Source of the DNA: Puccinia triticina
Taxonomy: Eukaryota; Basidiomycota; Pucciniomycetes; Pucciniales; Pucciniaceae
Assembly (NCBI RefSeq): GCF_026914185.1
Contig: NC_070566.1
Location: 5,332,001 to 5,396,000 of the forward strand
DNA: 64,000 bases
Reading direction: 5' to 3'
Every line of letters starts with the position of its first letter. Positions within the stretch are counted from its first letter, which is position 1. Positions 1-11,940 of the stretch are shown here, in pieces. Made by a program: the position numbers and the translations under genes. A model generated the notes under the pieces. It searched no databases and was not told the origin of the DNA. It was given only the letters and a program-made list of their open reading frames with translations.

Positions 1-4
1 CCAG

Positions 5-590
5 TCATCTGGAAGTGAAATTATGATTGTCAGCCATGAGTGGTTTTTCCGTGGTGATGAGAGCTTTGAGTTGATCAAAGTGTCCACGCATTTTGATGAG
101 GTGAGGCTCAATATCATCCCCCAACATCCTGGCCAGGAGAAGTCTTTGCAGCCAGTAGATGCAATTCCCAGATGCCGAGCTTTGATGTGCTTTGGCCAGT
201 GACTCCCACATTCCGGCGGCATCTTCACCAAAATCCTGAATGTAGCAGAGATTTGCAAAGTTTGATGGTTTTGGCAATCACCGAGCAGACGGCAATGTTG
301 TCATCCGTCCAGGTTGCCGGGCAAGCTTTTGAGTCGGTAGCCTTCAGCACGTAGTCAACTTTGCACGTTTTGGGGTGGAGCAGGATAACAAACTTCCACC
401 CGCTGTAGTTCAACCCTTCACCAGGGGGTTTTAGGGCAACCATGGTGCCTAGAGATTTGATGACGGGATGGGTTTGATTGCTGGACATCACTGAGACAGG
501 GAGAGGTGTAGTCAAAACCGTTTTGACACCCAACGGTGTAGATGTGGATGCAGGACTGTCGAGGTCGCTGGGCATAGATAGTGTATGCAT
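5..590 (-). pseudogene. Copia-type gag fragment, frameshifted and cut by the window edge
   Basis: Two overlapping minus-strand reading frames (225-590, then 5-277) together read as a Ty1/copia-type Gag of the UBN2/gag-polypeptide kind. The first part contains LNYSGWK followed by a W-x-D-DN-AVCSVIAKTI segment; the second contains GMWESLAKAHQSS and an LxxxRGHFDQLKAL segment, the usual order of this domain. The frame change near 225-277 shows a frameshift. Gag would form the particle that packages element RNA. The gene lies just downstream, in the minus sense, of the LTR at 711-931 and the primer-binding site at 691-710, so this is the 5' end of a copia element whose pol lies outside the window. 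Family assignment rests on motif recognition only. Confidence 0.65.
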
Positions 591-690
591 AAAGGAAAAC
601 GCTGTTCACGGCAGCTACCGGATCCTTCAGGTAATTGCGTAAACTATGTAACTTGACTTGTTTGACGTTATTTAACGTGTTGACGCTGGA

Positions 691-710
691 GACAACTGGG
701 TCTCATAACC
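691..710 (-). other. Candidate primer-binding site of the copia element
   Basis: Reading the minus strand, the sequence directly after the LTR end is GGTTATGAGACCCAGTTGTC. It begins at the base after the terminal CA, the place where reverse transcription of a copia element is primed by a tRNA or tRNA fragment. Assignment rests on position and on general resemblance to copia primer sites. Confidence 0.5.
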
Positions 711-931
711 TGTTGCAGTGGATGACTGAAGCAGCAAGACACAATGCGGTGTCAAGATGAGGATGGGAAAGGAAGGATCGTCATTCATTGCACACTCAGA
801 GAGAAGAAAGGAAAAGGAAAGAGAAACTAACCTGGAGCAGCGAGACACAATGCGGTGTTGAGATGAGGATGGGCGAGGAAGGATGAGGAAAAGATCTTCC
901 GCGCCCGCTGCTCCAGAACTACACTACAACA
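711..931 (-). repeat. Copia 5' LTR with an internal tail duplication
   Basis: The segment is bounded by TGTTG and CAACA, the inverted TG...CA ends of an LTR. On the minus strand it sits directly before the primer-binding site and gag. It contains two imperfect copies of a ~55-bp block (about 724-783 and 828-888, roughly 104 bp apart), both containing GACACAATGCGGTGT on the plus strand. Read on the minus strand, the first copy ends CAG followed by GTTAGT, and the second also ends in CAG. The partner LTR is outside the window. Confidence 0.6.
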
Positions 932-3796
932 TGGATGTCACAGAAAGAAAGAATGTGTGAAAGCATACAACCTGTGAACCTCAACAAAAGCTTGGTCCTC
1001 AGAGGTCTTGTCCATGCTGATGACCGGGAACTCCAAAGGTTAGTTGCTTCTCTTCCCTACCCCCTCCCAAACACCAAGCTAAACCATTCATTGGCTCATT
1101 CACAGATTATCTTTGGCTAAAAATCTGTTGAATACAATTGGTGATTAAAGAAGCTTGAATCCTTTGGGTTCTTTGAGATGTAGATCATCGCGTTGTTTCG
1201 GACAGACAAAGGCGGTGGTAGTGTGAATTTGAGTGAAGGTATGGCCAAATTAGGATTGAATCCATCAGATGTGCATGAGTCTTGGATCTGACTGCAATCC
1301 TAGCAAAACCACTTCTGTTTTGAGCAGTTTCTACAAAGGGATCACCAACTTGATCATTGATTGCCTTCTACAATTAGTAAGCCATTTGATCAAACTCCTC
1401 CAAATCTTTTGTCGTTTCAACACCAATATCATTCTGGCTTCTTGATGCCTGCAGTCTTTCTGATGATCCAATTCAACGCACTTTGGCATACGAGGCTCTT
1501 GGCACTTCAATCAAGTTTTCCTCCTCCAAAGCACTGGTGAGCAAACCATTGTTTCTTCTCATCTTTTCCGCTGCGCCCATCCCACAACTGCATCCGGTGA
1601 GACTACATCTCAAAGGCCATCCTTCTTTCTGTCAATTGTGACAGTTTTCTTTTTTTTTTCCACATTCCTGATCTCAAACTTCTCCCCACTCAGTCATAGC
1701 TTCAACACCTTACCCTTGCATCCTGTGTCTAAGATTTAGATATCTGCTACCAAGTTTGGAGTTTATATTTGAATGCCTGGGTCATCTATTATTGCTTAAG
1801 TTCAGGGTGGTTTTTCATTCAAAGTAGTTCAACCAAAAACCACCAGCTGGGTGGATTTTCATGTCTTATGTCATTGTTTGTTTTCATTGTGTTATGTAAT
1901 TTTTATATCCATGTCAATAGCTAGGGCATAGCCACAACCAAACTAAGAAATGGAAATAAATACAAACCAGCTGCCTGTCAATCAAAGAAAAAAATTGTAG
2001 CTTTTTTGGTGGTTGAATAAATAAGTCTGTTGTTTAATTTAACACCACTTTCTCAAGAGAATTGCACTTGGGATCAAGCATGGATTTTATGCAAACCAGT
2101 CAAACTCCATGTGAAGTTGCAATGTACATATTTCAGCTCCTCAGGAAGACTAAGCTACAAACACATAAATTAGTCTTCAGAAGCTCTCATGTCATTGATT
2201 TAATGATCACAAGCACTCTCAGATCAGAAAGTTAATGATAATAGGAAGCTACCAGTAAATAATATGAAAAGGTTGAAAGACATACAGATGCTAAGAAAAG
2301 AAGTTTTGACTTTTATTGAACTTGATTGCAGGGTGGTGCGTTTGGTCTGCCTGCCCCAAATAGGGAAACCCAGAATATCTTTCTCAAGGAGGAGGGGAAG
2401 TCATTGTGACAGAGTTTAGGGATGCACTAGAGGCCAAGGCGGCTTTGCCGCTGCAAATCCATGGTTCAGCTGCTCCCCCTGTATTAAATCCCTCCTCCAA
2501 TACCCTGTGGATCAAGGTAATAGCAAGATAAAAGGCATAAAAAAATCAAAATAGTACTTTACCAGGATCACATAAACACATATTATATCCTCTACAAACT
2601 GTCCACAGCACACCCTGACAATTCAACCCAAAAATGGCAGCAAATCTAAGGTTTCTACCAGCACTCCTATCCTCAGGAAACCTCTGGTTACTCACAAAAC
2701 ATCTGGGGTTTGTCCCAAATTGCTTCTGAATCACCATATCCATTCAGATGAGTGTGAAAAATATTATAAGTTCCAAGTTGCATTGTTTGTTGCCTTCTTA
2801 TCAAATTTGAATATTCAAGTTGCTCACATTTTTATTTCAATGTATTAAACTTGAAAACAACACCTTCTTAATTCCCCTGAAAAATGGTCTACATATTATA
2901 CACATGAAGTCAATTCCCAGTTATAATCCAGTTGAAATTAAGTGAACTATGATTTCAAGTCAAAAATTATTTCGGGTCTTTGGTTGTGTAATCTATGGCA
3001 CCAAACTAATTTATGTATGATTTGATAGTTCCTTAGGAGGAGCTCACTTTAACTCCAGTAGACCCTGAGCCACCTTCATGACATTTTGTCCCCGGGATTG
3101 GCATCCCATGTAACAGCTCAACAAAGTGCAAGGCATCGGCCCAACACGCAAACCTGTAACACACCCGATATCACAGGAGTAAATGTCTGGCAAGCTGGGC
3201 AATTGGAACTGGGTGTCCCATCTTACCTGACAAATCCAACACCTCAACTTGCGCCAGATCCAACGGCTTCATCATCCCAATTGCGCAAGAGTTGAGCCTG
3301 GAAAACAACAAAGTGAGACTTCAAAAAAAAGAAAAAAAGTGTTTGGTGATGATCAGTGAACGGAGGCAATTGGTGTGGTCCCAAACAGAGCCTTGACGTC
3401 TTCCTTGCCCCAATTAAAGGGCAAGTTTGAGAGATATATTTTTGCGCTTATGGGGTTGGCAAGACTGGCAACATGCCCTTCAAGCTTTTGTGCTGTGCCC
3501 GTGATATATCCGTCAGTCAAAACCCCCAAAACAAGCCTCTGTTTTTTTTAGCTGGGTAGAAGGACGTAACGTACGACATAGCTTGCCTGGTATCCATGCG
3601 CTCTTAACCATTTGATGCAACAGGTAGACGCCTTGACTGAGTTCCATAAACAGAACCCAAACCCTAAAAACTGTCAATACACAAATAGATGAGTTATGTA
3701 CCTATGCACAGGAAGGAACCAGGGCACAGTTTTGGCACAAAGAATCCACAAGATGCAGGGACAAGTTTATGTACCTTTTTAGGCGCCCAAGGAAGC
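932..3796. other. No supported gene
   Basis: Only short uncorrelated reading frames are seen. There are no long open frames, no family motifs and no clear repeat boundary. The segment is AT-rich, with scattered T and A runs. Confidence 0.5.
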
Positions 3797-3959
3797 TCAA
3801 TATTCCTCTCCAAGCATCACCTTAACGCTGATGATCCTGAAGTTCTCATTATCAGAACACTCATCTCCATTGTTGTTGTTGTCATTTTTGGGGGATGAGA
3901 CTCTGCCTCTGGGACCGGCAAGCAGCTCCTCGGGCGGGCTGTGGTAGGTAGAGTGAGCC

Positions 3960-4990
3960 GGATCAAGAGTGAGCAGCCAGCTTGGGAAGTTGGGCTGATG
4001 GTGGTCCAGTTCTGCTGCTGACGATGCGGGGCCTGTGTACATTGTCATTATTCTCTATCAACTTTATCCCTCCGTCCCTGGAGTTCTTGAGGATGATCTG
4101 CGTTTCTCTGAGTTCCTCTGGCTTGTATTCCCTGGTGTATAACTTGCAGCACCTCAAGGTCCAGCAGCCAAGTGTGCAGATGTCAGTTGAGCTCATGCCT
4201 AGCGTGTGGCTTAAAGAAGCCCCTCTCACTCGGAAAAATGCCCAGGTAACCTTGGCGTGTTAGGGCTACTTGGATGCGTGCAACCACATCTTGCCTAGTG
4301 AGGTGTTGTCGTGCTTTGCCGTTACTGTAACCAAAAAAAAGGTCCTGGTTGGGCCCCCTTCAGCCAGCCTTCTCTTTGGTGCGGCGATTGGGCATAGCAC
4401 ACCCTCCTGCTTTGAGAGGATGATGGATGAGTTGTGGTGTGGGGTCGCTGTTTTTGCTGAGCGCAGAGTGAGGGTGGCTACCCTGCCCCCCAAGATGTTT
4501 TGGAGAAAGCAACATCCGTTGTTAACAGGGCCGTGGTGTGAGACAGCTACTCTTGTTTCTTTGTGTAAGTCAATTCACCCAGGCGGGCCAGCCCCTAGAA
4601 TGCCACTAAGGCAAGTTTGGACACGGCGTGGTCAAAAATTGCCGCTGCCAAATTTGACGTTCATGATGGCGATGAGTTGCCACAGCATGACCTGCGGCTT
4701 CCAAGCTTGTTTGTTCAAGGTGGCGTCTATCTGAGCTGAGGAATTTAGTATCAGGTCTAGCCGAGCTTTGTTCCTGTTAGGGCAGGCCGCGCTGCAATGT
4801 TTGTGCCAAGCCCGTAGGCCTGATATGTACCTGGGCAAACATTCTGCGCCTGGAGTGCCTGGATGCCAACCGCTACCTTGCGTCTGGTTAGATGGAAGCA
4901 AGATTTATCCTTTTTTTTCTTCCTGTAGTCAAAGAATTTGAGCTGCCAGTTCTGGTGAAGAGAGCAAGTCGTGATGGTTGCCCAGGACAC
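3960..4990 (-). pseudogene. Degenerate tyrosine recombinase (DIRS- or Crypton-type)
   Basis: Across several minus-strand frames the landmarks of a tyrosine recombinase occur in order. Around 4800-4850 the core-binding motif YISGLRAWHKH matches the YLHGIHAWHTYH of the DIRS-A recombinase in this window. Around 4160-4230 the catalytic box reads AFFRVRGASLSHTLG, where H-x-x-R is expected (His lost, Arg kept). It is followed by ICTLGCW and CCKLYTREY, which keep the Trp and the putative nucleophilic Tyr. Multiple frameshifts make it inactive. Such enzymes cut and rejoin DNA to integrate circular intermediates. No reverse transcriptase is visible nearby, so a Crypton or a truncated DIRS element are both possible. 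Confidence 0.6.
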
Positions 4991-4999
4991 ATTAAAATC

Positions 5000-6640
5000 A
5001 CTTTATATCTTCTTGCCAGCAGAGGTATAGATTTTGAGGCAGCGGTTCCTAGTTCTGATTGTCAAATACTAAATAGTCAACAGGAAAGCCACACATGAAC
5101 GTAAGATGAGAATTTGTTGGGTGAGTTTTTAGATCAACTGCTGATGGCAACCAAGATATGGGGCTGGCACAATACTTCAATTGCTCGCCTTTGTTTGTTC
5201 AAAAACACCAACAAAAAAGTCAATAACATTTCCTCAATATCCTTCAGCTCAGGGAGCAAGTCCACATTGATTGCTCTCGCCACATCCGCATTAAGAGATG
5301 GATGCTTAACACCTCCATCCAAGAAAGCCTTGCCAACAGATAGGCAGTAGTTCACTGAGCAGATTGCTGTTGTGGGGAATTAGCTTGTGAGGTTTCTGAT
5401 CAGTCAATAGAGTGCGTCTGTGCTTTATCTCCTAGCGAAATCATGACAAACAACAGGTTGAGCCACTGTATTCTGGAAAAGGAAGGACCTAGTAACCACC
5501 TCCGGAACCAGTGCACCATCATAATTATGGACATCCACCTACTCTCCATGCTCCTGGTGGGTAGGTCAAATTGTTGATCAGGAGCCGGTGGTTGGAAATC
5601 AAGATGTCCGTTGAGACAGATTTATGCATCCTCAGCTGTGACTGTAAAGCATAGGTTTGCCTTGAGAACTAAAGCAGGCTTGCTGAGAGAGGAAAGATGC
5701 GGTGTTTGTGTGATACATACCAGTACTGGTATGCATTGTTTCCATGTCAGTGGTATTTTTTGCCATGGCGGTGTTGCGGGCGCTGTTGCCGTGGCGTTGG
5801 TTGTGAACCCAGGAGTAACTTGAACTCAAACCCAGAGGCCCGCGGTAGCTTGGCTATATAAGACCGCGAGCTGGCCAGTCAGGTTCTCCCCCCAGGCGCA
5901 TCCGTTTTTGCTGTAATTCCACTGGCGGTGCGTCTCATGCTCCCCCACTGCTGCATATGCATTTGCACAGCCTGGGGGGTTAAAGAGCTGGCCCCCACTT
6001 AGCAGATTGCCACTGTGCTGCTGGGGGCCTTCCTTACATACTGTTTGACCCATCCGGTGAGTTGGGCGGCAGTATGTGCCTGGGTGCAGCAGCTTTGGCT
6101 GGTGTTGGGCTAGGTTGTGTTTTTTGTGGAGGCTTTCCTCAGATTAGGGAAGCCTTTTTTTGCTTTTTTGTGATTAAAAGATAGGGAAAACCCTTTCTGT
6201 GTTATTTTGAGGATAAAAAATAGGGGAAACCCTTGAATTTTTTTTCCACAAAACTCTGGTTTTAATAGACTTGGATGGGCCAGAATTTGAGCTGTGAAGT
6301 CTTGCTAGACAGGAGGATCAAACACAGGACTGTAAAACCTAAAATTTTCAGTGGCAAAGCTGCCTTGGCCTCTAGTTGTTACTCAAATGCTTACAAGCCC
6401 CTATAGACACAGTAGTGTGCATGCAAGTCCCTCCCTGACAGGATGTCACACTTGCTGCAAGGCGGTTTGCGCCCCACTGGGTTTTGAGACTCATGAGGCG
6501 GTAGCTGCTGCATGTTGAGATTTTCATGTGTACCAAATGTGTTATTTTGAGACTGGTTGGTTTATAGATGCTGGACTGGGGCATTTACACCCGGAGAACC
6601 TACCCCAACTGGATCCCTGAGAATTTCATATCATTTTGGT
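5000..6640. other. No supported gene
   Basis: Short frames only. A minus-strand frame at 5134-5355 lies upstream, in the transcriptional sense, of the recombinase relic and could be its N-terminus, but no motif supports this. Around 6150-6260 there are T runs and repeated AGGGAAACCC-like words. Confidence 0.4.
5855..5862 (+). promoter_or_regulatory. Possible TATA box
   Basis: TATATAAG lies in a GC-richer context on the plus strand. It resembles the TATAAAG upstream of the DIRS-A gag. No open reading frame follows, so this may be a relic promoter of a lost element. Confidence 0.2.
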
Positions 6641-6659
6641 ACTCATTTCTTTTAGTTAT

Positions 6660-7209
6660 CATAATCCCTGGTTGAGATATATTGGCAGAAACACAAAAAC
6701 AAAAAAAAACTAATTGGGAAATATTTTGGAACTGTTCAGACCTTTGCAGCTGCATTGGGCTATTTTCATGCGTTATGGATGCACAGAGGCTGTCTTGTGA
6801 AGCTTGTCAAAATTTTGGTACCAATATCATGGAATAATTCCCAAAATAGTGTCAGAAACACCAAGAAACTACCACAGTAGTGATATTTGGAAACTGATCA
6901 GACTGTAGCTGCTACATTTGGGGGTTTTGTGGTCAGTAAAGGTACGCAATGAAACTTTGGGGGCTTGTAAACACTTTGGGAACTATGTGGCTGAATATTC
7001 CCATGCTGGGATGAGATATAGTGGCAGAAACACCAAGAAACTACCAAAGTAGTGATATTTGGAAACTGATCAGACTGTAGCTGCTATATTTGGGGGTTTT
7101 GTATTCAGTAAAGGTAGATAATGAAAATTTTGGGGCTTTCCAACATTTTTGTAACCATATGGAAGAAGAATTCCTACACTGGGATGAGATATAGTGGCAG
7201 AAACACCAA
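6660..7209 (+). repeat. ~172-bp tandem repeat array, left part
   Basis: Units can be anchored on the GCAGAAACACCAA word at about 6685, 6852, 7024 and 7197, a spacing of 167-173 bp. Each unit includes AGTGATATTTGGAAACTGAT, GTAGCTGCTA, TTTGGGGGTTTTGT and GGGATGAGATATAGTGGCAG. The first unit is the most diverged. The array stops abruptly in mid-unit at 7209 and resumes in the complementary phase at 15039, so DIRS-A interrupts it. Confidence 0.85.
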
Positions 7210-7717
7210 TCAATTCTCACGCTGCTCCAAATCTGAACAGATTCGGGGAGCGCACCACTGCTAGCCTAGGGCTTAGTCAGCGTTGCGTCCCCTAGCCTAG
7301 GCCGCGCGCCCCACCTTCAGCAGGGGTTTGGCCTAGGCGCTGTGTGGGCCAGGGGGGGCTACCACCCGGGGCTGGGGGTGTCCTTGGGTGTGGCACCATC
7401 CAAAGATGGTTCCCAAAGACCCCATCAGACCAAGTGGGGATCAAAGAGCCCCCCAAGCAGAAACAGAGCAGAGGAATGCACAGGGAAGAAAGGGGGGTCT
7501 GTACAGACCCAGATGCTCAGACTAGGAAGCCTGAGCCCCGCGTACACCCCTAACTTCCGTCGGTGCATCCTCCGTCAGTTAATCCACACCGTTTGTGTCC
7601 AGCGGTTTGACTGTGTGTTTTTTTTTTTTTTTTCAAACCTGGTTCTCAACTGGAAATTTACTTGTTGAGTTGCTTTATGATTTCCACCATCTCAAGCAGC
7701 TTGTCTTTTGAGTATTC

Positions 7718-8766
7718 TCAGATATACAGTAGGTAGGCGTTTGACTTCCACCTGCAAATGGTGCATATCTCCTTGGCGGAGATTCCAAGGGCGAAGCGGA
7801 GGGAGGCCCCTCCTACTTGGAAGGAGTTGCCTGTGATTCTGTGAAAACCGCCGAGTTCCCAGATTGCGTGAGCAACTTGCGTTACTCTTCCCCTAGTCAG
7901 GTGTTGCCTTGCGCCGTCCAGGCGGTAGCCAAATAGGGAGGTGACCGCTCCGTCTGCCTTTTTTAGTCGTCTGAGTACCGCTTGTACCAGGCAAAGTTTA
8001 TTTGGTTGGCTGTTGAGCACAATGCATTGTGCGCCGGTCTTTGTGTCCCGTAATACCAGCAAAACCAAGTTCATTGATGAAGCTTGGATGCGGTTGTGAG
8101 CAGCAAAGTTGATTGGTCTAGCGTTCCGCTTTTCTTGTTGTAAGTCAGCTCTGCCAAGCGCGCTAGGCCCCAGAAAGCAACAATCGCAAGGCCAAAAATC
8201 GCCTGTGATTCGGCATCCTTGCCTTCCAGGTGCTCCACCAAGAACAGGAGGTGTTTGATTGGTACCGCCCCCTTTAGTGCTTTCTCTGGTATGGCCACCT
8301 CTTGCTTAGCTGAGGCCTTGAGCATTAGCGTTACGTAATGTCCAATCACGTTTGGGTAGCGTAGCTTGTGGTAAGTGTGCCACGCGTGGATGCCGTGTAG
8401 GTATTGTTCCAGCAACTTCAATGAGATGTTGGTGGATAGGGGTATCAGGCCGTTCCTGCCTCCCCAAAAGCAAAAATTATATATGTTGTCTTCCAAAGCT
8501 GGGAGTTGAAAAGGGGACTCTGAGTGCTGCCTCTTGAACTGCAGGAATTTCTTCACCGCCGCGTTGTAGGTTTTCAAGGTATTTGGTTTCCACCCCGCAA
8601 GAACGTAGCGTTGCAACAGTGTCGGGGCAAGTTCATCCGTCCCGTTGGAGAGAAAGTCTTTGATTTTATCAATCTTGAGCATGCTTACGCGGTTTCTGGA
8701 AGGTTCTCCGGGACCGTTGCCCTGGCCTCCCGTGAGCCTGTCCGCCTCCGCTGTGGCTTTATACAA
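7718..8766 (-). pseudogene. DIRS-A tyrosine recombinase, frameshifted, catalytic box altered
   Basis: Two overlapping frames (8071-8766 and 7718-8074) encode the recombinase, which would insert the circular DNA copy of the element. The first carries a SAM-like core-binding region with LEQYLHGIHAWHTYH, then AFWGLARLAELTY, whose Arg fits catalytic Arg I. The second holds the catalytic C-terminus: NSFQVGGASL, ICTICRWKS, AYLLYI. The family pattern at the first box is H-S-F-R; here both the His and the second catalytic Arg are replaced (N and Q). Trp and the final Tyr are kept. The frames join through an ATGA overlap at about 8071, which is a frameshift relative to a normal single ORF. The enzyme is probably dead. 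Confidence 0.8.
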
Positions 8767-8964
8767 TGTTTCATGGGTTTTGTCTCACATCGACTCCCCT
8801 CCTAGGGTGGGACAGGAGGTTTCCTCTCCTGTATTTGCGGCACCGGGTCGCTATTGCTTCCCTTTTCTCCCCCTTTTTTTTTGTGATGTTCCCGTCAGGC
8901 CGGATGTAGAGGATGCATTACTACTCTTTCTCTCATTTTTTTTTTTTTGACATGTGACAACAAT

Positions 8965-9477
8965 TCATGAGATCTGCTCAAAAACAAGCGCAAGATCATT
9001 GGGCATAGTTATGGCTACTGCCTCACTTGGATTTGACAGGAAACAATCCCCTCTGGAGAGGCCATTCGCCCAATTGTCTGCCAAGCAGACCCTTCTAGCA
9101 ACTATGTTGAGCTGCTTGCTGACCAGGAGGTCTTGGATGATCTTCCACTCTTTGTTGACCTCCTGATCCCCAGACTTCCGCTTGTTTATCACTGATTTGG
9201 TGGTTGTGTTATTGCTCCAGACAATGAGGAGCCTACCGGGCTTTACCCAGAGTTTCAGCAGCACAATGATTCCAAAGTGGACCGCAACGGTCTCCAACCA
9301 GGAAATACCCCGCGGTTCTTTGCCGCTAGCTCTCCATCCGTTGCTGAGCTTGAATTGGGCCCAGGCTTTGCCAACCAACACCCCAATGCCGTAGCCGGTG
9401 GACGCATTGCCGACCCAGTGTATGTCGGTGGGGTCTGGGCTGGGGATGAGACGTGTGTGTTTGAAGATCAAAAGCAT
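8965..9477 (-). pseudogene. DIRS-A RNase H domain with lost catalytic aspartates
   Basis: A 170-codon frame reads as the RNase H that follows the RT in DIRS elements and would degrade template RNA. The homologous DIRS-B domain at 25.5 kb has WVGDVST, LETVAV, WTDNTTT and ADALSRG. DIRS-A has WVGNAST, LETVAV, WSNNTTT and ANGLSRG. Thus three acidic positions are Asn, and only the Glu is kept. In the sense strand two of these codons are AAT where GAT is expected, consistent with G-to-A change. Upstream it abuts the RT frame with a short out-of-frame junction at 9477-9502. Confidence 0.75.
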
Positions 9478-9501
9478 TGCTGTCCACCTGTTGAGGTCTT
9501 C

Positions 9502-10680
9502 TCAGACGTCTTCAGGGGTTGCGCGCGCTGAGCGTCTGTGTTTCCAGCTTGTGAGCCAGCGGTATAGGCTACAGAGGTAGCAACAAAGTTGGGGCAGCAG
9601 GTAGGACACATGGTTGAGCCTCCCCACCAGTACCTCCACTTTGTTGTATTTGAACTTTGCTTTTGGTTTCAGGAAGACTGCTATCTGTTCTAGCCGTTTT
9701 TTGATCTTGCCCTGTGGGAGGCGGACCGTCTTCTCGACTCCGTTCCATACGAAGCCAATGAATTTTTGTTCTGGACGGAAGGACAAGCATTTTGGGACGT
9801 TTGTCGCAACACTGAGTCTGTCCGATCTGGCTACGATGTCGTCCATTGACGTGGTGCAGCCGGCCTCTTTGACAAATAAGTTGTCATCAACCCACCAAAA
9901 GATGGTTTTGAGTTGGAACTCGTTTAGCATGATCTGCTTCCAGGCGTCTGCCGGCCTGCCGAAAGACCCGCATCCGGCGACGCCGCCAAAAGTGATACAG
10001 GTGTCAAGGAGTAATCCTCCATCAAAATTCTGGATCATGAGATAGGGCCATTGCGACATGGCCGTTGGGAATTGGCAATATGCCTTTTCCCAATCAAAGA
10101 CCGCTAGGTGGAAGCTGGTTTTGTTGTTGCAAAAGAATCGGGCTACAACGTTAAAGTTGTCCCAGGTTGTTTTGAATTCTTTTGCGTCCACAAAGGTGTT
10201 GACTAACGGTATCCCCGGGTTGTTGCGCAGGAAGCTCAAGTCATTGATTGGCCTGATGGAGCCGTCCCCGTTACCTACTGCCCCCAAGGGGTTCGTCCTA
10301 AAAAAGGGGAACTTGAATGCCACTTTGAGGTGTGTGAAGGGTCCGAACATTCGTCCCACCGCTAGTTCCTTCTGGATTGATCTTTCAATCTCCTCTCTTG
10401 CCTGCAGGGCTGAGGAATGGTTTGATGGGGTGTAGTGGCTCATCCCGGCAATTGTGTGGTCCAGAATGCCTTGATAGAAACCGGTTTTGAAGCCGTGAAG
10501 CACATCCGCAAAGATTAGGTTGAGGCCTGCATTCTTAAGCGCAGCCTCCCATTCTGGGATGTTCATTTCGCACCGGACTTCCTCAGGCCAGCTCGCCAGT
10601 GCTGCTCTGGCTAATTTGTCTTTGCTCACAATTGGAATCCTCACTGTTTGCGCATTTTCACGGGTTGGTATGGGACTGCG
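9502..10680 (-). CDS. DIRS-A reverse transcriptase
   Basis: The longest DIRS-A frame (open from 10830) encodes RT. Visible motifs in order are GSIRPINDLSFLRNN, AVFDWEKAYCQFP, YLMIQNFDGGLLLDTCITFG, CGSFGRPADAW, and the catalytic WWVDDNLF, followed by KFIGFVWNGVEKTVRLP and GRLNHVSYLLP of the thumb region. DIRS-B matches throughout (for example FRWVDDNLFIRGG and FIGIVWNGIEKTVRL). The catalytic VDD pair is intact. The first ~60 codons of the open frame, before about 10680, contain a Lys run from a 17-nt A-tract and are probably not coding. The start could be an internal Met or a splice junction. Upstream lies a G run at about 10880-10896. Confidence 0.8.
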   Translation of the reverse strand, partial: RSPIPTRENAQTVRIPIVSKDKLARAALASWPEEVRCEMNIPEWEAALKNAGLNLIFADVLHGFKTGFYQGILDHTIAGMSHYTPSNHSSALQAREEIERSIQKELAVGRMFGPFTHLKVAFKFPFFRTNPLGAVGNGDGSIRPINDLSFLRNNPGIPLVNTFVDAKEFKTTWDNFNVVARFFCNNKTSFHLAVFDWEKAYCQFPTAMSQWPYLMIQNFDGGLLLDTCITFGGVAGCGSFGRPADAWKQIMLNEFQLKTIFWWVDDNLFVKEAGCTTSMDDIVARSDRLSVATNVPKCLSFRPEQKFIGFVWNGVEKTVRLPQGKIKKRLEQIAVFLKPKAKFKYNKVEVLVGRLNHVSYLLPQLCCYLCSLYRWLTSWKHRRSARATPEDV

Positions 10681-11940
10681 AGGACTGCATTTCACAAATT
10701 CTTTTTTTTTTTTTTTTTGGAATTGTAAACAGAAAAAACAACTAATTCTTGCTGCGCACAAAGAGTTTCTGGGGGTGTGGTTTTGCGGGGAACAAATTGG
10801 GAGAACTCTGGGGGGGTTACGACATGACAAGGCTGAGGTATCCTCGGGTGAGGCTGGAGTCTGTAGCAGGGGAGCGCTTATGGGGGGGGGGGGGGGGACT
10901 CCAAGCTTGAGCGGGCGACCTACTGGGCTGATTCTGCATTAGGTTTTGCGCCCTGGCTGCCCTTCTTGTGGTTAGAGCCTTTGGCACCGTTGCTGTGGGA
11001 AGCTCCGCAATCGCGGTTGGATGAGTTACCGGCTCTTTTGTCAACATAGTTGGGGTCAAAGTTCAAGCCCTTGTAGCCTGACTTCTTCTTGTGGCGCTCT
11101 CGTCCACCGCCCCCGCCGAAGCCTGGGTTGGTGCTTGCTGAGTAAGACTTTGCACCGGGTCTGCCGGCCGTTGGTGCCCCCGTGAGGGGGTCCCAAGTGG
11201 CCCTTGGGCCGTCCTTGGCGTAAGGGTTGTTGGTGAAGCCTAACTCATCGAATTTCCGGCATTGGGCATAGCAGATTGCGGTGATGTCTTCTTGTAAGAC
11301 CGAGATGTCCAGGATGGACTCGACCCCACCAACACTGACTCGGTGAGAGAATGCGTTGGATCACACCTGAATAGGGAGGGTCCCCAGGTCAGCAAAGTGG
11401 ATCATTTTGTCCTCGCTTTTTTTTTTTTTTTTTTTTTTTTGGTGCGTACCAGGGATGTCATAGCGGAAAGCAGACATGAAACCGTCTCAACTTTGGATCA
11501 GATCAACGTTTGCTTTGTGTCTAAGGACCCAGTCCAAGAATGTCGCAAAGTTGTACACATCTTTGAGGGTTGTGTAGAAATTATGGTGGTTTACCGTCCA
11601 GGTCAAGAACAACTGGCGCTACCAAGATGGATGAATTTGCGATGTTGTATATTGATCAGTATAGCGTATATTGATCAAATTATATTGATCACTTTTTTTT
11701 TATTCCTCTTGATAACTTTGTCTGTGTTCCATGTTGCCTTAACACTCTTCTAGAATCTCGCAACTTCCCCCTGTCTTAGCTTCAAGCCACAGGAATCTTT
11801 TCTTTTTTTCTCCCTAATAAAATCCATCAATTTCTACATACACCATTCTGTTCTTCCTGAAAAAAAGACATTTCAAGTTTTAAGATTAATCCAGGGTGGC
11901 TGAGGGGTCTCAGAAATTTTGTATTGTTGTTTTTACTTCA

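Noticed and set aside
4270..4734. Plus-strand 154-codon ORF as a gene
   Set aside because: It is antisense to the degenerate tyrosine recombinase, whose motifs are convincing on the minus strand.
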